Assembly (NCBI GenBank): GCA_946620035.1
Contig: CAMOMX010000008.1
Span: forward strand, 1-45,679
Reading direction: 5' to 3'
Length of the DNA stretch: 45,679 nt
Source: CAG-791 sp003447895
GTDB lineage: Bacteria > Bacillota > Clostridia > Lachnospirales > Lachnospiraceae
The position numbers and the translations under genes were made by a program. Shown here one piece after another: positions 16,396 through 24,203 of this stretch (within the stretch, counting starts at the first letter, position 1; each line of letters opens with the position of its first letter). The notes under the pieces are model-generated. The model was not told the DNA's origin. It worked only from the letters and a program-made list of their open reading frames with translations, and did no database searches.

Positions 16396-16436
16396 ACCCG
16401 CGTGCGGCGCCAAGGCGCGCGAGCGGGTCCTTTTTC
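16396..16436. terminator. Bidirectional terminator between convergent genes
   Basis: The stem begins ACCCGC (16396-16401) and closes with GCGGGT (16423-16428), with an inner CGCC-AA-GGCG hairpin. A TTTTT run follows on the right and A-runs lie on the left. It overlaps the stop codon of the minus-strand gene (16435-16437). Confidence 0.75.
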
Positions 16437-17361
16437 AGCGGGAAAGGAGCTTCCCCGGATTGGTGACGAGCATGGTCCGAAGCTCCTCTTCGGACACCCC
16501 TGCGTCAAGGAGCATGGCCGTGTACTGTTCGAGCGCCCTGACAGGGCTCGGATTGGCGGCCTGACCAAGGTCCGTGGAGAGGATCATATGCTCCGCGCCG
16601 ATCTCATGGATCTGCTGCGTAAGGTCCCCGACGGACAGGGTGCCGCTCATGACATTGATAAGGCAGTGCTCCAAAAGGGCACCGCAGGCCACATATTTTT
16701 TCTGCATCTCGACAGAGGCCCCGGTAGGCGGCCACTCCACATGAGTGGCAATGAGCTTCCGGAGGCCTTTTTCTTGTGCCCTCTTAAAGAGCGCCAGCGT
16801 CTCATCGGGAGAGATGTGGCCGGAGCACAGGACCAGATCGTGCTGCTTTATGAGGTCCAGGATCGCATCCGCTTCCGGCACAAGGCACCGGTCCCTGAGA
16901 AGGCGGATGGGGGCGGGAGAGGGACGAGAGCCGGCGCCGCTTCCTTTGCCGTCTGACGCGGCTGCGACAGGACTGCGGAGAGAGTCGGGGAGGCTGTCCG
17001 CCGAGCCGTCTGCAAGGCTCCTTCGCTTTTCCTCCGGCGGGAGCATGTTCCAGGCGTCCATTGTCGGCATGAAGATCATGCGGACGCCGTAGCGGGCCGC
17101 CATTTCCACGGCGGAGGGATTGAGACCGCCCACCGAATGGTTGAGGACGAGCGCTCCGACCGCGTCGATCCCGGGACGGAGCTTTCGGACCAGATAGGCC
17201 CGGCCGGCCGTGTCCCAGTAGTGGGACTTGATCACAAATCCCTTCATGCCGGCAGCGCTGTAGGCGTCGGCCAGTTCCAGGTCGTCCATCCTGCGGGGAA
17301 TCACATCGGGGCCCGCGTGGACGTGCATATCGTAAGCTCCTTCCAGAAGAGTGTTCATCAT
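16435..17361 (-). CDS. DUF6282 family amidohydrolase-like protein
   Basis: 308 residues. The N-terminus YDMHVHAGPDV is the metal-binding HxH of the amidohydrolase/PHP-like superfamily, in the form typical of DUF6282 proteins. Further likely ligands are KSHYWDT, LCSGHISPDE, ATHVEWP and LSTDLGQ. These fit a TIM-barrel metal-dependent hydrolase; the substrate is unknown. An insertion of about 30 residues rich in Ser, Ala and Gly (around 120-150) is probably a loop. Its start overlaps the stop of the upstream ygiQ-like gene (ATGATGA; starts at 17361 or 17358 both possible), so the two are translationally coupled in one operon. Confidence 0.85.
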   Translation of the reverse strand: MMNTLLEGAYDMHVHAGPDVIPRRMDDLELADAYSAAGMKGFVIKSHYWDTAGRAYLVRKLRPGIDAVGALVLNHSVGGLNPSAVEMAARYGVRMIFMPTMDAWNMLPPEEKRRSLADGSADSLPDSLRSPVAAASDGKGSGAGSRPSPAPIRLLRDRCLVPEADAILDLIKQHDLVLCSGHISPDETLALFKRAQEKGLRKLIATHVEWPPTGASVEMQKKYVACGALLEHCLINVMSGTLSVGDLTQQIHEIGAEHMILSTDLGQAANPSPVRALEQYTAMLLDAGVSEEELRTMLVTNPGKLLSR

Positions 17362-19367
17362 CGATGCCCTTTCCTGCCGGCTCTGCCGGCTTTTTCTTTC
17401 ATAGTATTTCCGGATCCTGCACTCCTTCTGCCGCCGGAAGATTGACTCACGCGGGTCCCCCGGGAGGTGCCGCCACCGGCTTTTACCGAACCGCCGCCGG
17501 TCTTGGCCGCGGCCTTGCCACCACCCCTGCCGCCGGAAGGCTTCGGCTCCCGGGGCGGGATCAGGAACTTCCCGCCGTAGCCGATGAGGTCGGCCCGCCC
17601 CTCGCGGAGGAGCGCCTCCTTGACCAGGGCATAGTTCTTAGGATCGCGGTACTGGATGAGTGCGCGCTGCATGGCCTTTTCGTGGGGGTCGCGCGGCACA
17701 TAGACCTCCTTCATGGTGGACGGGTCATCGCCCCGCAGCGTCGTCGGGTCGAGGCCCGTGTAGTACATGCAGGTCGAGACGGTGCCCGGCGTCGGGTAGA
17801 AGTCCTGGACCTGCTCGGGCATGTAGCCGAGGTCGCGGACATACTCCGCCAGCGCGATCGCGTCCTTCATGGTGCTGCCCGGGTGGGAGGACATCAGGTA
17901 GGGCACGATGTACTGGTCCTTGTGGAGCTTTTCGTTCATCTTCTCAAACTCGCGGCAGAAAGCGTTGTAGGTGCTTACATCCGGCTTTCCCATTTTGGAG
18001 AGCACATTGTCGGAGATGTGCTCGGGCGCCACGCGCAGCTGCCCGCTTACGTGGTACTGGCAGAGCTCTCTCAGGAAGGTCCGGTCCTTGTCCGCCAAAA
18101 GATAGTCGAAGCGGAAGCCCGAGCGGACAAACACTTTTTTGACACCGGGGAGCGCGCGGAGCTTTCTAAGGAGCGAGAGGTAATCGCTGTGGTCCACCTT
18201 GAGATTGGGGCAGGGCTTTGGATAGAGGCAGCGCCGATGCCTGCAGGCCCCTGCCTTAAGCTGCTTGTCACAGGCAGGCCTCCGGAACTCGGCGGTGGGA
18301 CCTCCGACGTCATGGATGTAGCCTTTGAAGTCGGGGTCTTTCAGGCAGATTTCCGCCTCCGCCAGGATCGATTCGTGGCTCCTCGCCTGCACGATCCTGC
18401 CCTCGTGGAAAGTCAGCGCGCAGAAATTGCAGTCGCCGAAGCACCCGCGGTTGGAGGTCAGGCTGAACTTGATCTCGGAGAGAGCGGGGATGCCGCCGTC
18501 CTTTTCGTAGGAGGGATGATAGGCGCGCATGAAAGGCAGGGCGTAGACATCGTCCATCTCCTGCGTGGTAAGAGGCTTGGCGGGCGGATTCTGCACGACA
18601 AAGAGCTTGCCGTCGTAGGTCTCGTACAGTCGCCGGGCCTGAAAGGGGTCTGTGTTTGCGTGCTGGATCGAGAAGCTGTGGGCATAGGCGCGCTTGTCGG
18701 ATCTGACCTTCTCGAAGTCGGGAAGGCGGATAGCGTCATAGATGCTCTCCTCGTCCCTTGTCTTGTAGACCGTGCCGTCTATGTAGGTGAGATCGCGAAT
18801 ATCCAGCCCGGAGGCGAGAGCGTCGGCGATCTCGGGGATACTGTGCTCGCCCATGCCGTAGGAGATGAGGTCCGCGCCGGAATCGAGAAGGATCGATCGC
18901 CGGACCCTGTCGCTCCAGTAGTCGTAGTGGCTGAGCCTTCGAAGGCTGGCCTCAATGCCGCCGATGATGATGGGCGTGTGCTTGTAGGTCTTCCGGATCA
19001 GGTTGCAGTAGACGATCACGGCGTAATCCGGGCGCTTACCGATGGCGCCGCCCGGCGAGTAGGCGTCCTGATGGCGCCGCTTCCTGGAGACCGTGTAGTG
19101 ATTGACCATGGAGTCCATGTTGCCGGAGGAGACGAGAAAGCCAAGGCGCGGCTCCCCGTATTCCTGCACGCTCCCCGGGTCCCGCCAGTCGGGCTGGCAG
19201 ATCAGCGCGACGCTGTAGCCGCGCGACTGCAGAAGGCGGCAGATGATGGCGGTGCCAAAGCTCGAGTGGTCCACGTAGGCGTCGCCGCTGACGTAGACAA
19301 AGTCAGGCTGAGAAATGCCATCCGCTGTGAGTTCTTTCTTTGTGAGGGGTAAAAAGCCGTGGGACAT
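17358..19367 (-). CDS. YgiQ family radical SAM protein
   Basis: 669 residues, close to the family length of 600-700. The N-terminal region has a cobalamin-binding-like start (DFVYVSGDAYVDHSSFG), followed by the radical SAM core with cysteines C309, C313 and C316 (RGCFGDCNFC) and YgiQ-type segments such as GGIEASLRR and RVAPEHISD. The reaction is unknown. The last 55 residues are a Gly/Lys/Arg-rich basic tail, a common C-terminal feature of the family. Start: ATG at 19365-19367 with AAGGAG upstream; the frame extends further without homology. First gene of a two-gene operon with the DUF6282 gene. Confidence 0.93.
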   Translation of the reverse strand: MSHGFLPLTKKELTADGISQPDFVYVSGDAYVDHSSFGTAIICRLLQSRGYSVALICQPDWRDPGSVQEYGEPRLGFLVSSGNMDSMVNHYTVSRKRRHQDAYSPGGAIGKRPDYAVIVYCNLIRKTYKHTPIIIGGIEASLRRLSHYDYWSDRVRRSILLDSGADLISYGMGEHSIPEIADALASGLDIRDLTYIDGTVYKTRDEESIYDAIRLPDFEKVRSDKRAYAHSFSIQHANTDPFQARRLYETYDGKLFVVQNPPAKPLTTQEMDDVYALPFMRAYHPSYEKDGGIPALSEIKFSLTSNRGCFGDCNFCALTFHEGRIVQARSHESILAEAEICLKDPDFKGYIHDVGGPTAEFRRPACDKQLKAGACRHRRCLYPKPCPNLKVDHSDYLSLLRKLRALPGVKKVFVRSGFRFDYLLADKDRTFLRELCQYHVSGQLRVAPEHISDNVLSKMGKPDVSTYNAFCREFEKMNEKLHKDQYIVPYLMSSHPGSTMKDAIALAEYVRDLGYMPEQVQDFYPTPGTVSTCMYYTGLDPTTLRGDDPSTMKEVYVPRDPHEKAMQRALIQYRDPKNYALVKEALLREGRADLIGYGGKFLIPPREPKPSGGRGGGKAAAKTGGGSVKAGGGTSRGTRVSQSSGGRRSAGSGNTMKEKAGRAGRKGHR

Positions 19368-19756
19368 GGGCGCTCCTTTTCGTGTGGTTTCCCTAATTTT
19401 ATCACAAAAAGGGGGAGAAGAGACCAGGCAGTGCGGAGGCGGCATTGTAAACCGCGAATTCATTCAGTGCGGAGGAGGCCTGTTGTATAATCAAATTAAA
19501 GATTGGGAAGAAAATTACGAAATTATAAGCGATTGTCCCACAATTTACTGTAATGTTTTCGGAATTCCATTTATAATCTTTGGTGGAGTATAGCAAACGG
19601 GAAAATGCACAATCGCAGGTTATCATATTTTCAATATTCTTGCGTCATTATATATGTAACCGGTAACAGATCCATTCAGATGCTGCCCTTGGGGCAGTCT
19701 GGCAGACGGAACAACGACCCGCATGGGGTCTTATAAGGAGCAGGGAGGAACAGTTT
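19368..19756 (+). other. Intergenic region upstream of the large cluster
   Basis: An AT-rich divergent region. Rightward, TTCAGT (19463-19468), a 17-bp spacer and TATAAT (19486-19491) form a moderate promoter candidate, and TATAAT at about 19573 is another possible -10. A short partial repeat, CAGTGCGGAGG, occurs twice (about 19429 and 19465). A small CTGCCCTTGGGGCAG hairpin lies near 19683-19697 in the leader. No protein or RNA gene was recognised. Confidence 0.5.
19463..19491 (+). promoter_or_regulatory. Candidate promoter of the large vWA-GTPase-kinase cluster
   Basis: TTCAGT, 17 bp, TATAAT. The -10 is perfect and the -35 matches consensus at three positions. It lies about 265 bases before the first start codon, implying a long leader; other A/T-rich hexamers downstream could also serve. 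Confidence 0.4.
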
Positions 19757-22408
19757 ATGAAGAAAACACAAGCGACAAGCTGGAAAAAGAGGATCAGGTG
19801 CCTGGCCGTGGCGGCAGCCGTTCTGGCACTGACAGCCTGTGCCATGCCGGAACTGCCTTTCTCAGGAGGCGGCAGCGCGCAGGAGACCGAGGAGCAGCCC
19901 CGGGAAGAAATGGTTACCCCTCTCGCGGACAGCGCACAGCCCGACAATCTCAATCAGGCCGGCTACGACGTCGTCTATGTCATAGACAATAGTAAAAGCG
20001 TCTGGGGGGACCAGAAAGTCCGGAACCAGGCTTTTAAAAATATCACCAACCTTGCCGTGGGCTCCAATAACCGGATCGGCGTTGTCTATTTTGCCGACCA
20101 TGTGTATGAGTCCCTGGCGCTGACTTCGATGAAAGACAGGGAGAGCTGCACGAAAGTCCTCTCCTTTTTGGAAAATTCCGACAGAGACGAGGAAAACGCG
20201 GACACCAATATCGGAAACGCGCTGGAGACCGCGGCCGAACTCTTCGACGGACAGGACCCTTCGAGGGAGAAGATCCTGATCCTGTTCAGCGACGGAATCA
20301 ATGAAAATCAGAACGAAGACGAGGACTACAAGCTGGCCGCGGACGCGAAGACGCTGGAAGTCGTCCCGCAGCTTGAAGAGATGGGGATCAAACTCTACTG
20401 CGTGTTCCTGCAGAAGGACCGCACGGATGAGGAATACCTCCACCAGGTGGTCAATTACTTCTCGGAAGACAATGATTATGTGGAAGAGCGTTTCTCCAAG
20501 GTCACGATGGACGATCTCTCCGGACTGTCGCCTGCCTTTGCCGATGTCTTCTACAAGATGCAGAACAATATGAAATACATCCAGATCCGCAAAGAGAATC
20601 TCGACTCCACGGGAAGAAAATCCTTCTATCTTCCGGCGGTCGGAATCAAGAGGCTGGACATCTACCTGGACGGAAATGTGGGAAGTAATGCCAGGATCAC
20701 GGCGGCAGGGGAGTGCGAGAACGAGATGTGGAGCGACGGATCCGCCTCCTTCTATACTTTTACGAATCCTGTCCCCGGAGACTGGTCGATCACCGTGGAC
20801 GGCACAGTCCCGGAGGACTTCTTCGGAACGATCTGCTGCTACACAAACCTCTCTGCCAAAATAGAGATGAAGCATTCCGGCGAAGAGAAGAACGCGCGGA
20901 CTGTCACAGCCAGGTTCTATGACGAAAACGGGGAGCAGGTCCTCGTCGACAGCGGCGCGAACGCCTCGATGGACTACGTCCTTGCAGGAGAGGAGTCGGA
21001 GCCGGTTTCCGTGAATATGCGCATTGAGAACGGCGAAGCGGTAAGTGACGGATTTGCGCTGGATCAGTACGGCGATTACCTCTTCCGCTTCCATCTGACC
21101 TACGCGGACTCGGCGGATGAGTTTGTCGATCTCTCCTATGACATTCCCTATAACTATCAGAACAGCGCGCCGGTCACCTATGACATGAGCGGCAGGCGCT
21201 TCTCCGGAAAGAGCGTCTCCGGAGGCCTGCAGACCTATATAGAGGAAAGCGAACTGTTCCTGGACCCTGACGGCGATGCGGTGACCATCACAGAAGTTAC
21301 ACAGCTGAGCCCCAATAACAGTGTGGAAGTTACGCAGTCCGGAAGCCGCATTTATCTCACTGCGCAGAAAGCGGGAGATTTCGGGGTGAAGCTGACCCTG
21401 GAGGACGCGGGCGGAGCGGCCTCCGAGGTGAAGATCGAAGGCGTCATGGCGGACGCAAGGGTCGTGATTGCCCTGATCATCGCCGCCTGCGCAGCTGTGA
21501 TCTTCATTCTGTTCCTTCTTCTTACCAAAAAAAGCCGAAGAGACAAAAAGAAGAAACGGTTTGAGAAAGCCTACGAGAATGTAGTACAGGCAAATAAGGA
21601 ATGCCTCGATCAATATTCTTCGGGCCTCGATACGAATAAGAAAATCGGGAAGAGCAGAAAAGAGATCGAAGGCTATATCGAACAGATCGGCAGCATTATC
21701 CGGAAGAACGATGTCGATGAGAAGCTGCAGAAAGTCCTGGGCGTAGCGGACTATGTCCGGAAAGGATACACAGACGACCTGTTCGGAGAGGCTGCCGGGA
21801 AGTGGGAAGAGATCGAGGAGCTTGCCGATCGGAGCGACAAGGTTATGGAGACGGCTCAAAAAGAGCACGAGGAAGAGAAGGCCTTTGATGAAGCCGCCAT
21901 CCGCGAAATGGAGAATCACGGGAAAGAAATTGCCGGAATTGAGGCAAAGATTGCTGCCCTGAACAAGGAACTTGAGGCGCAGGACAAAAAGATCCGTGAG
22001 GCCGCAGACGAGATCGGGGACTGCACGATCAACGACGTAATGGAAGAAGAGATCTACTGCAGGATCAGCGTCAGGAATATCGCCGGCTATCCGGGTGTTC
22101 GAGGGAGCCTCAGCAACACGGATATTACCGGACAGGTCAGGACCGGCTGCGTAAGCCTCGGCGACGCAAAGCTCAATACGGGAGCAGGAACCCTGGGAGA
22201 CCTGTGTGAGTCCGCCGGGGACCTCTATATCATGGGATACTATGATGAAAAGACGGACAGAGAAGGGGTCGTGATCAAAGGTGCGGAGCCTTTCGGCATC
22301 GTAAAGAACGGGGAGACCAAAGAGACTTCCGAGAAGTACCTTTTCAGCGGAGACTCCGCTGAGATCGTTTTGGGAGACGGAATCCATATGACAGTGACTG
22401 CGAGGTAA
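19757..22408 (+). CDS. vWA-domain lipoprotein with transmembrane segment and cytoplasmic coiled coil
   Basis: 883 residues. A lipoprotein signal ends in lipobox LTAC (Cys28). The vWA domain (about 68-260) has an intact MIDAS: DNSKS (Asp77, Ser79, Ser81), a Thr in DTNIGNAL, and FSDGIN. Extracellular beta-rich regions (about 270-565) follow, then a transmembrane helix near 567-590. A basic charged segment and a long coiled coil (about 600-750) come next, then a C-terminal beta-rich domain of unknown type (about 760-883). By this layout the vWA part is outside, anchored by both lipid and helix, and the C-terminal third is in the cytoplasm. It could carry a signal from an extracellular or envelope ligand inward. 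Start: ATG 19757 with GGGAGG at 19743-19748. It is the first gene of the large cluster. Confidence 0.85.
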   Translation: MKKTQATSWKKRIRCLAVAAAVLALTACAMPELPFSGGGSAQETEEQPREEMVTPLADSAQPDNLNQAGYDVVYVIDNSKSVWGDQKVRNQAFKNITNLAVGSNNRIGVVYFADHVYESLALTSMKDRESCTKVLSFLENSDRDEENADTNIGNALETAAELFDGQDPSREKILILFSDGINENQNEDEDYKLAADAKTLEVVPQLEEMGIKLYCVFLQKDRTDEEYLHQVVNYFSEDNDYVEERFSKVTMDDLSGLSPAFADVFYKMQNNMKYIQIRKENLDSTGRKSFYLPAVGIKRLDIYLDGNVGSNARITAAGECENEMWSDGSASFYTFTNPVPGDWSITVDGTVPEDFFGTICCYTNLSAKIEMKHSGEEKNARTVTARFYDENGEQVLVDSGANASMDYVLAGEESEPVSVNMRIENGEAVSDGFALDQYGDYLFRFHLTYADSADEFVDLSYDIPYNYQNSAPVTYDMSGRRFSGKSVSGGLQTYIEESELFLDPDGDAVTITEVTQLSPNNSVEVTQSGSRIYLTAQKAGDFGVKLTLEDAGGAASEVKIEGVMADARVVIALIIAACAAVIFILFLLLTKKSRRDKKKKRFEKAYENVVQANKECLDQYSSGLDTNKKIGKSRKEIEGYIEQIGSIIRKNDVDEKLQKVLGVADYVRKGYTDDLFGEAAGKWEEIEELADRSDKVMETAQKEHEEEKAFDEAAIREMENHGKEIAGIEAKIAALNKELEAQDKKIREAADEIGDCTINDVMEEEIYCRISVRNIAGYPGVRGSLSNTDITGQVRTGCVSLGDAKLNTGAGTLGDLCESAGDLYIMGYYDEKTDREGVVIKGAEPFGIVKNGETKETSEKYLFSGDSAEIVLGDGIHMTVTAR

Positions 22409-22422
22409 TCTTTGCGCGGGAA

Positions 22423-22457
22423 GCCGTAAAGCGGACGGGAGACCGGCGCTTTACGGC
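22423..22457 (+). other. Intercistronic hairpin between vWA lipoprotein and GTPase genes
   Basis: A perfect 11-bp stem (GCCGTAAAGCG at 22423-22433 with 22447-22457) closes a 13-base loop. No T-run follows, so it is not a normal terminator. A second small GCGGC/GCCGC hairpin follows at 22476-22489. These may affect RNA processing or the ratio of the two products. Confidence 0.5.
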
Positions 22458-22536
22458 AGCCCCTTGCGCTGCGAGGCGGCCCACGCCGCGGGCTTTGGAG
22501 CGAAACAGAAGCGACAGGACTTAGGAGGAAAACGGG

Positions 22537-24186
22537 ATGGCTGAGAAAAAGAAAACCTATTATTGTCCCCTGGATCTGCAGGAGATCAACATGGACAATC
22601 TGGCCTATGAGTTGTGTTTTGACGGAAGATTCAGTGAGGAGGAGGCAATCAAGAACAGCAGGTTTAAGGCGGTCACTTCTGTGGACGGAGACTCCCTGAT
22701 CGAGGACAAGGACGCAAAAAGAACAGAGGTATTCGGATTCGACAATGAGGAATCCTGCATGATGGTCCTTGAAAGCCGGGATCCGGATGGAGAATGCGGT
22801 CTCCGTTTCCTGATCGAAAATGTCAGGAATAACAGAGAGGAAGGGGACAAAGACAGGGAGGCAACAGCCACTGAAACAGGCATCACGATTCCGGACGAGA
22901 ATCGCTATTTTGACAAGGCCGAGACGACGGTCAGAAAGATCGTGCCGGAGAAGAAAAGAGGATGGCGAAGACCCAAGAAAACAGACCCTTACGATCTGGT
23001 CTATGCAGAGGAAAACAGCGAGGGAAATTATGAATTCTACAATAAGGATAAACAGAGAGTCATGACGGCGCTTCCATGCTGTCCTCACTGCCATATGAGG
23101 CTGCCCAGGGGCTGGAAGGATGCGGAGGACTTCTGCATTGTCTCTCTGATCGGCCCGACCGGAAGCGGCAAGACGACAATGCTCCTCTCGCTGATGGCGG
23201 ACCAGTGGAAGGCGCTTGGAAAAAACGTGAGGATCAGCGGGTATGATATGGAGATCACACCGGCCAACTACTACGGATACGGCGGGTTCAGCGACAGTAT
23301 GGCTGAAGAGGCGGACAAGCTGAGCAGCGATGATAACCCGGAATGCCCTGAGATGACGATCAAAGAAAAATTGATCCAGCCTGTCTTTTTAAATGTGGAC
23401 TACAAAGGACACAGAATGACCGTGGGAATCTATGACAATGCAGGTGAGAATCTTGCCAAGCCGACCACACTGAAAAAAGACTTTCTGAAAGCGGTGATCG
23501 AAAAATCCAATGTCGATATGTACCTGTTTGACCCGGAAGATATGAACATTGAACTGGACAGAAACCAGATCGATCCCAAGAGTATTCAGGAGGTGCTCAA
23601 AGCCTGCATAGTAGACAGCATACAGGAGCAGGGAGAGAAACAGAAAAAGGACGGAAGAATGAGGGTCACCGCCAGGGAAGTCCTGAAAAAGGCCTATGCG
23701 GGCTCGGAAAGGAAGGACAGTGACAAGAAGGAGAAAAAGAAAACGACACTGGATGTATACCGGAGCCTAAAGCTCGCCAGAAGTGAGAGCCGCGTCGGAA
23801 AAACCAAGAGCGAAAGCACGCGTTTTCTGGGGGTCATTATAAAGAGCGACCTCTTAAAGCCAATGGTCGATGAAAGGGAGTACGGGACCCTGTTCCTCAA
23901 TCTGGATACGGATCCTTCCAACAGAGCGGAAGTGGATCTTACGAGCGATACGGTCACGGATATGATCAAAGAGTACAGGCTGTTCGGAGACCTGAGTGAG
24001 AGGGAAGTCGACGAGATCGGAAGTGAATTTAAGGGACGGTCCTGGCACTGCATCAGCGCCCTTGGCTGTGACGCGGAACTGCACGGCGCGCTGAAGGGTC
24101 AGTATGAACCGATCCGTGTGGTGGAACCGCTGATCCGGTGTATTGTGGACAGGATTGCCGATAACGGGTGGATCGACGAGAAATAA
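22537..24186 (+). CDS. P-loop GTPase-like protein with zinc ribbon (TRAFAC/double-GTPase-like)
   Basis: 549 residues. The first 175 are acidic and partly disordered. A CCPHCHMRLP zinc-ribbon half near residue 180 precedes Walker A GPTGSGKTT (206-214). A switch-II/Walker-B-like GIYDNAGENL lies at about 298-306. A Lys/Glu-rich insertion follows (about 375-420), then a helical C-terminus. The CPHC-then-P-loop order resembles the TRAFAC-like GTPases placed by others in NTP-dependent conflict systems (double-GTPase group); that match is from memory of the family pattern. A clear N/TKxD base-recognition motif was not identified, so ATPase activity is possible. Start: ATG 22537 with TAGGAGG at 22522-22528. 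It is followed 17 bases later by a large gene that may encode its partner. Cytoplasmic. Confidence 0.75.
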   Translation: MAEKKKTYYCPLDLQEINMDNLAYELCFDGRFSEEEAIKNSRFKAVTSVDGDSLIEDKDAKRTEVFGFDNEESCMMVLESRDPDGECGLRFLIENVRNNREEGDKDREATATETGITIPDENRYFDKAETTVRKIVPEKKRGWRRPKKTDPYDLVYAEENSEGNYEFYNKDKQRVMTALPCCPHCHMRLPRGWKDAEDFCIVSLIGPTGSGKTTMLLSLMADQWKALGKNVRISGYDMEITPANYYGYGGFSDSMAEEADKLSSDDNPECPEMTIKEKLIQPVFLNVDYKGHRMTVGIYDNAGENLAKPTTLKKDFLKAVIEKSNVDMYLFDPEDMNIELDRNQIDPKSIQEVLKACIVDSIQEQGEKQKKDGRMRVTAREVLKKAYAGSERKDSDKKEKKKTTLDVYRSLKLARSESRVGKTKSESTRFLGVIIKSDLLKPMVDEREYGTLFLNLDTDPSNRAEVDLTSDTVTDMIKEYRLFGDLSEREVDEIGSEFKGRSWHCISALGCDAELHGALKGQYEPIRVVEPLIRCIVDRIADNGWIDEK

Positions 24187-24203
24187 GGCAGAGGAGGAGA
24201 GCA

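Noticed and set aside
17364..19352. A 662-codon open frame on the plus strand
   Set aside because: It lies entirely antisense to the ygiQ-like gene, whose radical SAM cysteines and family segments are clear. The frame is open because of codon bias and has no ribosome binding site or recognisable domain.
19315..19593. A 92-codon plus-strand frame before the large cluster
   Set aside because: It begins antisense inside the ygiQ-like gene, has no ribosome binding site and crosses the promoter-like region.
19862..22387. An 841-codon open frame on the minus strand
   Set aside because: Antisense to the vWA lipoprotein gene. It has no recognisable domain, and the plus-strand protein has signal, MIDAS and membrane segment.
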